Source of the DNA: Oscillospiraceae bacterium
Lineage (GTDB): Bacteria > Bacillota > Clostridia > Monoglobales > WRAG01
Length of the DNA stretch: 64,000 bases
NCBI GenBank assembly: GCA_009780345.1
Contig: WRAG01000006.1
Coordinates: 1-64,000, forward strand
Direction of reading: 5' to 3'
Shown: positions 37,422 to 47,613 of the stretch, piece by piece
Layout of the letters: the number at the start of each line of letters is the position of its first letter
Numbering within the stretch: position 1 is the first letter of the stretch
Translations under genes and position numbers: made by a program
Notes under the pieces: model-generated
Told to the model about the DNA's origin: nothing
Seen by the model: only the letters and a program-made list of their open reading frames with translations
Databases searched by the model: none

Positions 37422-39530
37422 ATGCCAAAAAAATATTTAGTTATTGTAGAGTCGCCTGCTAAGGCGAAAACTATTAAGAAATATTTGGGAAGTAACTACA
37501 GCGTTCTCGCGTCAATGGGACATTTGCGGGACTTGCCCAAAAGTCAGTTCGGCGTGGATATCGAAAATAATTTCGAGCCGCGCTATATTAATGTGCGCGG
37601 GAAAGCGCCGCTTATCAACTCGCTTAAAAAAGAGGCGAAAGCGGCGGATAAAGTGTTTCTCGCAACCGACCCTGACCGTGAGGGCGAGGCGATTTCGTGG
37701 CATTTGGCGCATCTTTTGGGGATTGACGAAAAATCCGATTGCCGAATCGCGTTTAACGAAGTTACCAAGACCGCTGTAAAAGCGGCGGTAAAAGAAGCGC
37801 GCGCGATTGATTTGGATTTGGTGGACGCGCAACAGGCGCGGCGGATTTTGGATAGAATCGTGGGTTATCAGTTGAGTCCGCTGCTTTGGAAAAAGGTAAA
37901 ACGAGGGCTTAGTACAGGACGTGTTCAGTCGGTTTCAACTCGGTTGATTGTTGATCGCGAGGCGGAAATTGACGCGTTCGTAAGCGAGGAATATTGGACG
38001 ATTGACGCGCATTTGACGAACGACGGCGGAAAGTTGCCGTTTATCGCGAAGTTTCACGGAACGGCTGATGGGAAGAAGTATCCTTTGCCGGACGAGGAAA
38101 CAGTACGCGGAGTTGAGAAAGATATTAAGGGCAAGGATTATACGGTGAAATCGGTTAAACGTTCGGAGAAGAAGCGAAATCCCGCGCCCCCGTTTACGAC
38201 GAGTACGTTGCAGCAGGAAGCGTCACGGAAGCTTAATTTTATGGCGCGGCGCACAATGATGGCGGCACAACAGCTTTACGAGGGAATCGACATCAAGGGA
38301 AAAGGTTCGGTTGGTTTGATAACTTACATGAGAACCGATTCACTGCGGATTGCGACGGACGCGCAGAATGAGGCGCGTTCGTTTGTCGCGCAAACTTATG
38401 GAAATGAATTTATCCCCACGACACCGAGGGTTTACAAATCGAAAAAAGCGGCGCAAGACGCGCATGAGGCGATTCGCCCCACAACTATGGAATTCGCGCC
38501 GGACGATATTAAAGCTTCGCTGACCGCCGATCAATACAAGCTTTACAAGCTGATTTGGAATCGCTTTTTGGCGTCGCAGATGTCGAGCGCGATTTTGGAT
38601 GCTGTTTCATCCGATATTTCGGTTGGGAATTATATTTTTCGGGCGACGGGTTCGACGATAAAATTTCCCGGGTTTATGAAAGTTTATATCGAGGGAAAAG
38701 ACGGCGACGAGGAAAAAGAAGGCAAATTACCGGTGCTTACCGAGGGACAAATGCTTAAATTGAAAGAATTGGTAAGTAAGCAGCATTTTACGCAACCGCC
38801 GCCGCGATATACCGAGGCGACGTTGATTCGCGCGATGGAAGAAGAGGGGATTGGACGTCCGAGTACGTATGCGCCGACCATTACTACCATTACGGCGCGC
38901 GGATATGTCGCGCGAGACGGGAAAAACCTGTTTCCGACCGAGCTTGGAAAAATTGTTACCGATTTAATGAAAGATAATTTTAAAGATATTGTCAACATTG
39001 AGTTTACCGCGCATATGGAAGAGCGGTTGGACGAAGTGGAGCATGGGAATACCGATTGGAAAAGTATTTTAAGTGACTTTTACACGCCGTTTGCCGCGAC
39101 TTTGGCGGAGGCAGAGGAGAAAATCGGACATATTGAGATTAAAGACGAGGAATCTGACATTCCTTGCGAAAAATGCGGACGAATGTTGGTTTATAAACAG
39201 GGGCGGTTCGGGAAGTTCCTTGCTTGTCCGGGGTATCCCGAGTGTAAGAACACTAAGTCGATTACCGAGGAGGTTCCGGGAGTTGTTTGCCCGAAGTGCG
39301 GCGGGAAGATTTTGGCAAAGAAGTCGAAAAAGGGCATAAAATACTATGGTTGCGAGAAAAATCCGACCTGCGACTTTATGACATGGGACGAGCCGACGGC
39401 GGAAAAATGTCCGAAGTGCGGCGATATGGTGCTGAAAAAGCGGGCATTCCGCGGGAAAGGTCCATTGCAGATGGTGTGTTTGAGCGAGAATTGCGATTAC
39501 AAGGAAATGGTGAAGAAGAAGGAGAATTAG
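37422..39530 (+). CDS. topA: DNA topoisomerase I
   Basis: LVIVESPAKAKTIKKYLG, TDPDREGEAISWHLA, GLITYMRTDS, C-terminal Zn-ribbon repeats. Confidence 0.97.
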   Translation: MPKKYLVIVESPAKAKTIKKYLGSNYSVLASMGHLRDLPKSQFGVDIENNFEPRYINVRGKAPLINSLKKEAKAADKVFLATDPDREGEAISWHLAHLLGIDEKSDCRIAFNEVTKTAVKAAVKEARAIDLDLVDAQQARRILDRIVGYQLSPLLWKKVKRGLSTGRVQSVSTRLIVDREAEIDAFVSEEYWTIDAHLTNDGGKLPFIAKFHGTADGKKYPLPDEETVRGVEKDIKGKDYTVKSVKRSEKKRNPAPPFTTSTLQQEASRKLNFMARRTMMAAQQLYEGIDIKGKGSVGLITYMRTDSLRIATDAQNEARSFVAQTYGNEFIPTTPRVYKSKKAAQDAHEAIRPTTMEFAPDDIKASLTADQYKLYKLIWNRFLASQMSSAILDAVSSDISVGNYIFRATGSTIKFPGFMKVYIEGKDGDEEKEGKLPVLTEGQMLKLKELVSKQHFTQPPPRYTEATLIRAMEEEGIGRPSTYAPTITTITARGYVARDGKNLFPTELGKIVTDLMKDNFKDIVNIEFTAHMEERLDEVEHGNTDWKSILSDFYTPFAATLAEAEEKIGHIEIKDEESDIPCEKCGRMLVYKQGRFGKFLACPGYPECKNTKSITEEVPGVVCPKCGGKILAKKSKKGIKYYGCEKNPTCDFMTWDEPTAEKCPKCGDMVLKKRAFRGKGPLQMVCLSENCDYKEMVKKKEN

Positions 39531-39539
39531 GACGAATGC

Positions 39540-40435
39540 CCTAAGGCACAAAAACTTTTGAAAAAAGTTTTGCAAAATTTGCGCCTGCGGCGCGGGATTT
39601 GTAGGACTTTGCCCTAAAACCCATTATTCAGAGCGAGGCTCTGCGGGCATCGTGTCACTGATTCGGCAAAAAGCGCCGAGGAAACGGCATAATGTAATGC
39701 CACGCGCTAAAGCGCGGGCTGCCGTTACCGGACGGGCGATAAGGGCTCTGCCCTTATCAATCCCGGTCGCCTATGGACGCAAACGCCAAAAAACGGCGAC
39801 AACAGTTGAAACTCCTCGCATAAAGCGCTTCGGAGGGCTAAATCTCTAAGCAGTAAACTGCTAAGAGCTTTATGCCAAGCCGGCGACGATAAAACTGGGT
39901 TAGCGAACCGCATTCGCGGTAAATGAGACTTAGCTTGCGTATTATGCAAGCTGTAGTCGAATTATCCAGTGAGCGTAAGCGAGTCGGGAAAGATTAGCGA
40001 GATATAACACCGTTTCAGTCGAGATTGCGGCTTTTGCCGCCGCACATGCTAAACTGAGAAGATATTGTTTGCAGTCCTCATATAGCGGCGCGCTTTTAAT
40101 AGCGCCATAGCGCGTTTGCGCCGCAAGGTTGGCATAAAGGCTCTTAGCAGTTTACTGCTTAGAGTTTTAGCCCTCCGAAGCGTTGTTTGCGAGGAGTTTC
40201 ATTATTTTTTTTGAAAAAATTTTTGGGGCTTGAGGCAGAACCGTCGAAATCTTGATTTCGCGAACGGTTCGTCCTTAAGGGTTTCCCAAGAAAACGAGTC
40301 GTTTGTTGACGAAGTTTGATTGGTCGAAACCTACTGCAAGGGTGTCAACACACCCTTGTCGTCCTGCGCTGACAAGCGCAAAACACTCGCCGCCGCAGCG
40401 GCAAAAAGGGTTTTTAGGGCAAATGTCCTTGACAA
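39540..40435. repeat. Family I interspersed repeat, composite copy D
   Basis: Contains an internal about 70-bp inverted repeat (39808-39877 vs 40130-40200) and a terminal about 100-bp segment (40238-40336) that is the reverse complement of 2-100. Confidence 0.82.
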
Positions 40436-40460
40436 AGTAAAAATAATGATATAGAAAGGA

Positions 40461-41885
40461 TTGGTTAAAATGAAGAAAGTTATAGCTTTATTTGTTATGT
40501 TGATAATGGTTTTTTCTGCTATTACCGCATTTGCAGATGGACCGGAGTTTAATCGGCTTTGGTTTATGCAAAATATTATCGCCGACAATAATTTGTATGC
40601 GGAAGTTGACGGAGAATATCTTTTCGCGCTTGCGCTTAGGGAAATTTTAGATAATCATCCCGAGCTTTACGAATTGGCGGCGCGGGCGATGCTTTCGGGG
40701 ATTGACGAGAATTCGGTTTTCCGAAACAGAGAGGAAACGCGCGATTGGTTTGAGGCGCTTGAAGGAGAGTTTGGCGGAATCGGGGTTCATGTGCTGCAAG
40801 TTGCGCGGGGGCTTTTGATAACCGGACTTATTCCCGGCGGCGCGGCGATGGACGCGGGAATAATGCTTGACGACGTTATAATCGCGGCGAATGGCACATC
40901 TTTTGAAGGACTTACGCAAGATCAGATGGTTAGCCATGTTCGCGGCGAGGTTGGATCTGAGGTTCAAATTTCAGTTCGACGTTCGGGAGAGCATTACCCG
41001 CTTAACTTCACGGTTACGCGGAGGATTGTGGAAGAAGTTCCGGTAATATATGAAATTTTAGAAGATTATGACATTATGCATTTGAGAGTTCTAACGTTTA
41101 ACTCAAGAACCGATACATACGTTGAAGCGGCACTTGCGGCGGCTGACGAGGCGGGAATCACGAAAATTTTGTTGGATTTGCGCAATAACGCCGGCGGATT
41201 TATGGAGCAAGCAGTTCTGCTTGCGAATAGGTTTGTATATGGCGAACGAGTGATTGTGACCGAGCGATATAGAGAAGGAGTGGACGATGAAGTTTTCGTA
41301 TCTTCCCTTGTTTATAAGAAGTACGACGTTGTTGTGCTTGTGAACGAACGTTCGGCGTCAGCGGCAGAGGTTGTCGCGGGCGCGATTGCCGACAACGAAG
41401 TCGGCCCTGTTGTTGGAACCCGCACGTTCGGAAAAGCGACTATTCAACGGTGGAACACAATGCCGTGGGGCGAGTCAATCGTATATACGATTGCACATTA
41501 TTTAACGCCCAACGGATATTTCATACATGGAAACGGAATTATTCCTGACGTTTTGGTTACAAACACACCGGAGAGGTTTAATGTTGAGGAATTCGGAAGA
41601 TTTTCGTTCGAGGCTGACTATTGGTTAGGGTCTCGAGGCGAGAATGTAAGGCTTGCGAGAGAGGCGCTTAGGGTTCTTAACATACATATCAGCGATGTTT
41701 ACAGCGAGTATTTTGACGAAAATTTGCGAGATGCGTTGATTACGTTTCAGTATAGCGCGGGACTTTATCAAAGCGGAATGCTTTGCGTAAATACGCAAGT
41801 AAATTTGTATATTCGGTTGCAAAACGCCATGGTTGTTGTGGATAGGCAGTTTGAAGTCGGACTTAGACTTTTGTCGGAGATGTAA
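40461..41885 (+). CDS. S41 family C-terminal processing peptidase with PDZ and PG_binding domains
   Basis: LDLRNNAGGFMEQAVLLANRF, VLVNERSASAAEVVAGAIADNEVGPVVGTRTFGKATIQ, C-terminal PG_binding_1. Confidence 0.92.
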   Translation: MVKMKKVIALFVMLIMVFSAITAFADGPEFNRLWFMQNIIADNNLYAEVDGEYLFALALREILDNHPELYELAARAMLSGIDENSVFRNREETRDWFEALEGEFGGIGVHVLQVARGLLITGLIPGGAAMDAGIMLDDVIIAANGTSFEGLTQDQMVSHVRGEVGSEVQISVRRSGEHYPLNFTVTRRIVEEVPVIYEILEDYDIMHLRVLTFNSRTDTYVEAALAAADEAGITKILLDLRNNAGGFMEQAVLLANRFVYGERVIVTERYREGVDDEVFVSSLVYKKYDVVVLVNERSASAAEVVAGAIADNEVGPVVGTRTFGKATIQRWNTMPWGESIVYTIAHYLTPNGYFIHGNGIIPDVLVTNTPERFNVEEFGRFSFEADYWLGSRGENVRLAREALRVLNIHISDVYSEYFDENLRDALITFQYSAGLYQSGMLCVNTQVNLYIRLQNAMVVVDRQFEVGLRLLSEM

Positions 41886-41987
41886 AATCAGGCACGCCTG
41901 CACCATAAAAAACACGAAATGTGAACAAATTGTAAAAATTTGGCAAAAACTATTGACAAAAAAATTTAATATTCGAAAATCACCTTT

Positions 41988-42018
41988 GAAAGCCTGCGAA
42001 TGCAGGCTTTTTTTGTGC
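41988..42018 (+). terminator. Rho-independent terminator
   Basis: AAAGCCTGCgaatGCAGGCTTTTTTTGT. Confidence 0.8.
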
Positions 42019-42120
42019 TTTTGAAAGATTTTGCAAAATTTGGAAAATGTTGTTAACTGAACCCTTTCTCGTGCTAAAGTGTGTTTGTGAAGCGCATCAC
42101 AAAAAATTTTTCAAGGAGGT

Positions 42121-42663
42121 TTGGGAATTATGGAATACCCAAAAGTCGGCAAAATCGACGACACATATGAAGTTGAAAACGCCGAAAAGACGCAAGAAAC
42201 TGCGAAAGCGGACGAGACAGAGTACGCAAACGACTACGAAGCGGCAAACGAAGAGCGATTCATTCAATTTCTTCAAAACTTACCCGAAGTTCAGGAGCTT
42301 ATCCGAGGATACTGCAAATACGAAAGAGAAGTTGCAGACAATATGATGCGGGAAGATTTTGAGAAAATTAAAGAAGCTTATCCCGAGGTTAAAGCGACCT
42401 GTGTCGCGGACTTGGGCGAGGAATATTGCAAACTTGTCGCGATGCAATATGATCCTGTTGTCGCGTATGAAGCAGTTCGGGCGAAAGCTTTGCGAGAAAC
42501 GAAAAATCCGCCGCCGTATATCGGCGCAGTCAACAACACAGACGGCGAGGAAAAAGATTATTATTCTCCCGAAGAGGTGGACAAGCTTACTCGTGAGGAT
42601 TTTAGAAAAAATCCGAGGTTGCTTGATGTTGTTCAACGATCAATGCGGAAGTGGGCGGAGTAA
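42121..42663 (+). CDS. Phage-type hypothetical/scaffold-like acidic protein
   Basis: 180 aa acidic coiled-coil protein directly upstream of capsid gene; SD AAGGAGG. Confidence 0.5.
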   Translation: MGIMEYPKVGKIDDTYEVENAEKTQETAKADETEYANDYEAANEERFIQFLQNLPEVQELIRGYCKYEREVADNMMREDFEKIKEAYPEVKATCVADLGEEYCKLVAMQYDPVVAYEAVRAKALRETKNPPPYIGAVNNTDGEEKDYYSPEEVDKLTREDFRKNPRLLDVVQRSMRKWAE

Positions 42664-42724
42664 ATCTGCCTAAAAGAGTACAAATTGTATCAAAAAAATC
42701 AAAATTCAAAGGAGAGATTTAAAA

Positions 42725-43555
42725 ATGGCTTATTCAAAATTTAAACCAACTGTATGGAGCGAAAACATACAACGGCAATTGGAAGGGCACTTAGTTCTAA
42801 AGCAAGACTGTGATTTTGGGTATGACGGCGACGCGAAACGCGGTGAGAAAGTTAAAATTTTGGGAATCGGACGTCCGACGGTGGGCGATTACACCGGCGA
42901 CGACATAGGCGCACCCGAAACGGTTGACGGAACCGCTATGTTCCTTGAAATCGACCAGGCAAAGTTTTTTAACTTTATGATTGACGACGTTGACCGAGCG
43001 CAAGCAATAAACGGACTTATGGAATCACTTGTCAAGGAAAGCGCGGCGGCGCTTGCAACCGAGGCGGATTCGCATATCGCTAAAGTTATCTACGAGGAAG
43101 CGATTGACACGACTACCGATAACGCGACACCGAGCACGAAAATTGCCACCGCCGAAGCGGCGAAGAAAATGGTTGACAAAGCGTTCGAACGACTTTGGGC
43201 GAACGGCGTTCAGACAAACGACACGATTACAATCACTATTTCGCCGTGGTTCTATAACCTGTTTAAAGATAGGTTGACCGAACTTGCGAGCAACAACGTT
43301 GATCTGATCAGACAAGGCGCGATTGGGATGTACAACAACGCGCTTGTGCGATTATCGAACAATTTGCATAATGACGGAACCGACGATTTTATGATTGTTC
43401 GAACAAACAACGCTATCGCTTACGCGGGTCAGATTGATGAGACCGAAGCTTATCGCCCCGAAGGATTGTTTGCCGACGCGGTGAAAGGACTTTACACCTA
43501 CGGCGCGAAAGTAGTTCGTCCGAAGGAAATGGTAGTACTAAGAGCGCATAAGTAG
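42725..43555 (+). CDS. Phage major capsid protein (P22 coat-like)
   Basis: KPTVWSENIQRQLEGHLVLKQDCDFGYDGDAKRGEKVKILGIGRPTVGDYTG, characteristic of phage coat proteins. Confidence 0.78.
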   Translation: MAYSKFKPTVWSENIQRQLEGHLVLKQDCDFGYDGDAKRGEKVKILGIGRPTVGDYTGDDIGAPETVDGTAMFLEIDQAKFFNFMIDDVDRAQAINGLMESLVKESAAALATEADSHIAKVIYEEAIDTTTDNATPSTKIATAEAAKKMVDKAFERLWANGVQTNDTITITISPWFYNLFKDRLTELASNNVDLIRQGAIGMYNNALVRLSNNLHNDGTDDFMIVRTNNAIAYAGQIDETEAYRPEGLFADAVKGLYTYGAKVVRPKEMVVLRAHK

Positions 43556-43585
43556 GCAGTTCAGAGGACAAGTAACATAAATTAT

Positions 43586-43690
43586 GTTTGCGTCAAATTG
43601 CGTAAGATTTCGTCGAAAACGTGAGGGAGCGTGTATATAAAATACCTGACCTCGCGTTTTCGGCGGAAGATTGCGTGATTTCACGCAAAC
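43586..43690 (+). repeat. Family IV palindromic repeat, copy B (inside phage cassette, 5' of next gene)
   Basis: See 34040-34143. Confidence 0.85.
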
Positions 43691-43701
43691 CCCGAAAGGA
43701 G

Positions 43702-44079
43702 ATGAACAGTTTGACTTGGTATGACATAAAATTAATTACACTACAAAAGATGTTTGCGTTGAATGGAGATCGAATTGTTGAGGACGACACCACCATGCCA
43801 TATCTTTCAGCGATGCCTTATACTTGCAACGAAGGTTTGTCACTTTTGTACGCTGACGATGATAAGATTACACCGGTGACGCCTGACGATTACGAGTTTA
43901 AGTTGGACGATAAGGGCGCGGAATTGCTTCCGCTTTACATGGCATCGCAACTTTATAAAGACGAGGATGTCGGACTTGCCGCGATTTACCGCAACGAGTT
44001 CGAAGTTGGGCGAGAGCAGTATCTGCGAAGTGGTCAATCTGACGTTGGCGCGGCAAAGGTGGTGCGGCTTCGTGGTTAG
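43702..44079 (+). CDS. Phage structural hypothetical protein (neck/adaptor-like)
   Basis: Start reassigned from 43621 to MNSLTWYDIK at 43702 (AAAGGAG upstream). Confidence 0.5.
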   Translation: MNSLTWYDIKLITLQKMFALNGDRIVEDDTTMPYLSAMPYTCNEGLSLLYADDDKITPVTPDDYEFKLDDKGAELLPLYMASQLYKDEDVGLAAIYRNEFEVGREQYLRSGQSDVGAAKVVRLRG

Positions 44080-46042
44080 GTTTAACGTTCCGCCGACCGT
44101 TGGGCGCAAAGTGCTGAACATTGATAACTTTCGCGGTGTGGACTTAACCAGTTCGCCAACGCAAGTAAGTTTATCACGGTCGCCCGAGGCGATAAATATG
44201 ATACGTGACTCTGTCGGCAGTATACGCAAACGTATGGGCTATGAGAAAGTCGGAGAGTTTTCGAACAGAATACAAGGTGTATATACCTACAACGGAGAAA
44301 CCATTATTCACGTGGGGCGGCGGCTTTTTGATATAAATGGAAATGAAATCGCCGATACGAATCACGCGATTGCGGCTTCCTCAAATTTTGTCGGATTTGA
44401 AATGGGCGGCAAGTTATATATCAAAGGTGTTACCGTCGGTGGCGCCGGCACCGGATACTTTGTATATGACGGAGAAACGATAAGACATGTTTCCGCCGCC
44501 GAGGTTGCATATGTTCCGCATGTGTTTGCCGGCAAAGGATTTGGCGGCGGAACGGCGTTAGTAACTCCGCAGGGCGGCGAGTTTGTGGAACCTTTTAATT
44601 TGATTGGATATAGATGGTCAGAAACTTTTGGCGGTGATATGCCGCTTTTTGACTTAGGAGGATCTGCTTTCGCGGACCTTGCAAGAAACACCACCTCTAT
44701 AATAAGTGTTGAAATATTACAATCAAACGGCGAATGGGAAGAGCGCCCAGCCAACGCTTCCACAACTCCGGGAAATCCTCATAGAGTTCATTTTTGGACG
44801 CATATTACACGACCGTCGTATGTATTACTTGGCGAAGACTGGCTACGAATTACTGCAGAATATAGACCCGCCGCAATTCCCGACAATGTAAGATCGTTCA
44901 CGAGAACCAATATCATAGGATTTTCCGGTGTAAACGGAGCACGAAACGTGGCACTTTTTACCGGTGATAGCGAAAATCCAAATCGGTTCTTCTATTCAAA
45001 GGAGGATAATCCGACTTACGTTCCCGATACAAATTTTACTGTTATCGGCGAACCGAACTCGGCGATTATGGGATTTTCTACTGTGGATGGCAGGCTTGCG
45101 GTACATAAAGACGGACGTGAGGACGTTGCGGTTTATATGTGCCAGGGCGAGTTTGACAAAGGCGATGACGGTATTTTGAAAACCATTTTTCGCACAATTG
45201 GCAGCGTAAAAGGCGACGGCGCAATTTCGCGGCGGTGTTTTTCGTCGTTGGATAACGACCCGCTATTCCTTACCCGAAACGGAGTGTTCTCGCTTACCGC
45301 CCGCGATATAATGGGCGGAATAATCGCGCAATCACGGAGTTATTTCGTAAACGGCGCGCTTAGAAACTTCTCGCCCGACGATCTCGCAACTGCGCACGCT
45401 TGCATTTATCGAGATTTTTATATGCTTTGCGTTGGCGGGCAAGTGTATGTGCTTGACGGACTGCAAAAATCATACGAGCGGAACGAGCCGCAATCGGCTT
45501 TCCAGTACGAGTGCTATGTTTTGGACAATATAAAGGCTGATTTCATGTGGACGCAAGGGGATGATTTGTATTTTGCGCATAATTCAGGCGGAGGGGGCGC
45601 GGGAGCAAGCGCGGTTTACAAATTTTTCTCGGATTCCGGCAATATAGAACATTTTAACGACGACGGCGAAGCGATTGAGTCATATTGGGATTTGCCCGAG
45701 CTGTACGGAAATTTATTTTATCGTAAAAAGACATTTATATATTTAGCGGTTCAGCTTGACGCGGCAATTGCGACCGGGCTTGAATTGTGGGCGCAAGTTC
45801 GCGGGTTTTGGAGGAAAATCGGCGAAAACTTCGTCCGCGGACGATATTTTAGTTGGAGCAACATCAAGTGGAGCAGATGGACGTGGTCAACCGATAGAAC
45901 AACTCGCACGCTTAGCCGAAAGTTCAGAATAAAAAAGGTGGATAAGGCGAGGTATCGTTTAATGAACAGAAATTTAAACGAACCGTTCGCGATTTACAGC
46001 GTCGCGCTTGAATACACCGAAAACGGAAAATACCAAAGATAG
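44072..46042 (+). CDS. Phage structural protein (stabilization/tail-associated, beta-rich)
   Basis: LNIDNFRGVDLTSSPTQVSLSRSPEAINMIRDSVGSIRKRMGYEKV is typical of phage structural ORFs; GTG start at 44072 more likely than 43967. Confidence 0.6.
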   Translation: MVRFNVPPTVGRKVLNIDNFRGVDLTSSPTQVSLSRSPEAINMIRDSVGSIRKRMGYEKVGEFSNRIQGVYTYNGETIIHVGRRLFDINGNEIADTNHAIAASSNFVGFEMGGKLYIKGVTVGGAGTGYFVYDGETIRHVSAAEVAYVPHVFAGKGFGGGTALVTPQGGEFVEPFNLIGYRWSETFGGDMPLFDLGGSAFADLARNTTSIISVEILQSNGEWEERPANASTTPGNPHRVHFWTHITRPSYVLLGEDWLRITAEYRPAAIPDNVRSFTRTNIIGFSGVNGARNVALFTGDSENPNRFFYSKEDNPTYVPDTNFTVIGEPNSAIMGFSTVDGRLAVHKDGREDVAVYMCQGEFDKGDDGILKTIFRTIGSVKGDGAISRRCFSSLDNDPLFLTRNGVFSLTARDIMGGIIAQSRSYFVNGALRNFSPDDLATAHACIYRDFYMLCVGGQVYVLDGLQKSYERNEPQSAFQYECYVLDNIKADFMWTQGDDLYFAHNSGGGGAGASAVYKFFSDSGNIEHFNDDGEAIESYWDLPELYGNLFYRKKTFIYLAVQLDAAIATGLELWAQVRGFWRKIGENFVRGRYFSWSNIKWSRWTWSTDRTTRTLSRKFRIKKVDKARYRLMNRNLNEPFAIYSVALEYTENGKYQR

Positions 46043-46054
46043 GAGGATAAGATT

Positions 46055-47011
46055 ATGAAGATGAAAAGAATTACCAATGCGGATTTGCACGGAAGAGGCG
46101 TTTGGAATCAACCTGATACGCCGGGGCTAGACAGACTTGAAATGCAAAGAAAAGTTGAGGAAATCGCGCGCGAGGTTATTATTCCGGTGATAAACGATAA
46201 TTCCGACACTTTTGAGCAATTTGCAGAAAACACAGATAACCGTCTTGACGAGAAAGCAGATAAAACCGACCTGCAAAGTCAACTCGACGAGAAAGCAGAC
46301 CGATCAGAGCTTGCCGCCGAACGCACCGCACGAATTGCAGGCGATAATGAGTTGCAAACGAACCTTAACGCGCATAGCGCCGACAACGTGCGGCATATCA
46401 ACGTACAAGAACGTGCTAACTGGAACAATATGACACCAATTACTATGTTTAACACACACAACAATGATAACGTGCGGCATATCACAGGAGCAGAACGCAA
46501 TAGTTGGAACAATATGACCCCGGTTTCAACGTTTAATGCGCATGATAATAACAATGTGCGGCATATCACGGCGCAAGAGCGAACCAATTGGAACAGTATG
46601 ACGCCTATGTGGGTATTCGGCAATCATACTAACGATTTCGAAAAGCATTTAAGTTTAACCGACCGTGAAACTTGGAACGCTAACATTAAAATGCTTGACG
46701 AAGTTCTAGACAATGTTAGAACTATCGCCGCCGGAGGAACCGGCGGATTTGCCGGAGGTTGGAACGCAGGCGCAGGCAACGGCGGCGCAGTAGGGCGCAC
46801 CGCAATGGCGGAGCATGGATTTGCCGGAGGCGCAAGCGCAAGGTCAATGTCAAATAACAATATACAGTTAGGCAGCGGTGAAAATATAGACGAATTAACG
46901 TTTCAAGTCTACCAATTCTGTATGATGAACTCGGACGGAACCATTCCGCCCGAGCGAATTCCGCAAATCGGCGATATTTCTGCGTCGCTAACCGCGATAT
47001 TGGGGGTGTAA
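46055..47011 (+). CDS. Phage tail-fibre-like protein with tandem repeats
   Basis: Three to four about 32-aa repeats: ...DNVRHITxxERxxWNNMTPxxxFNxHxN.... Confidence 0.65.
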   Translation: MKMKRITNADLHGRGVWNQPDTPGLDRLEMQRKVEEIAREVIIPVINDNSDTFEQFAENTDNRLDEKADKTDLQSQLDEKADRSELAAERTARIAGDNELQTNLNAHSADNVRHINVQERANWNNMTPITMFNTHNNDNVRHITGAERNSWNNMTPVSTFNAHDNNNVRHITAQERTNWNSMTPMWVFGNHTNDFEKHLSLTDRETWNANIKMLDEVLDNVRTIAAGGTGGFAGGWNAGAGNGGAVGRTAMAEHGFAGGASARSMSNNNIQLGSGENIDELTFQVYQFCMMNSDGTIPPERIPQIGDISASLTAILGV

Positions 47012-47014
47012 GCG

Positions 47015-47566
47015 ATGAATAACGAAAATTTGACAATCGCCGAACAATTAACTGCGGTGAATGATGTTAAGCACGAAATAAAAGACGCATTGGTTGATAA
47101 AGGCGTAGATATGACGAATGTTCCGTTTACCGAATACCCTTTGAGAGTCAAGGAAATACAAGGCGATGGAGTTGAACAAAATTTTCTCGATTTCGCGAAC
47201 GGTAATAGTCATATAACCCTGCCAAAAGGACTTACTCGTTTAAGACCATTTCTGTTCAACCCTCAATGTATAGAAATTTGGCGCGTCACGATTCCGGAAG
47301 GTGTAACATCAATAGAGTGGGGCTCTTTTACTAACACTCAAATAGGGCAAGTTGATTTCCCGAATAGCCTTGTAACTATAAATGGCTGGGCGTTTGAAAA
47401 CTCCTCACTTTTTGGAGACATTAATCTTGGTAGCAATATTCAGTCGATTGGAACCGACGCGTTTGTCGGAACTTGGGTTCAATCAATTACTATCAACAGG
47501 CCGCCGGGAAGCGTTAGTGGCGCGCCGTGGGGCGCGACGAACGCGACGGTTATGTGGACAGGATAA
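47015..47566 (+). CDS. Leucine-rich repeat (BspA/LRR_5-like) protein
   Basis: IWRVTIPEGVTSIEWGSFTNTQIGQVDFPNSLVTINGWAFENSS repeats. Confidence 0.7.
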   Translation: MNNENLTIAEQLTAVNDVKHEIKDALVDKGVDMTNVPFTEYPLRVKEIQGDGVEQNFLDFANGNSHITLPKGLTRLRPFLFNPQCIEIWRVTIPEGVTSIEWGSFTNTQIGQVDFPNSLVTINGWAFENSSLFGDINLGSNIQSIGTDAFVGTWVQSITINRPPGSVSGAPWGATNATVMWTG

Positions 47567-47613
47567 CAAAGCAGAATATATTCAATTGTAGAATTATAGA
47601 AAGGAGTGAGATT

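Noticed and set aside
39652-40588. Short ORFs inside composite repeat D
   Set aside because: Lie entirely in palindromic repeat DNA or run antisense to the S41 gene; no domains.
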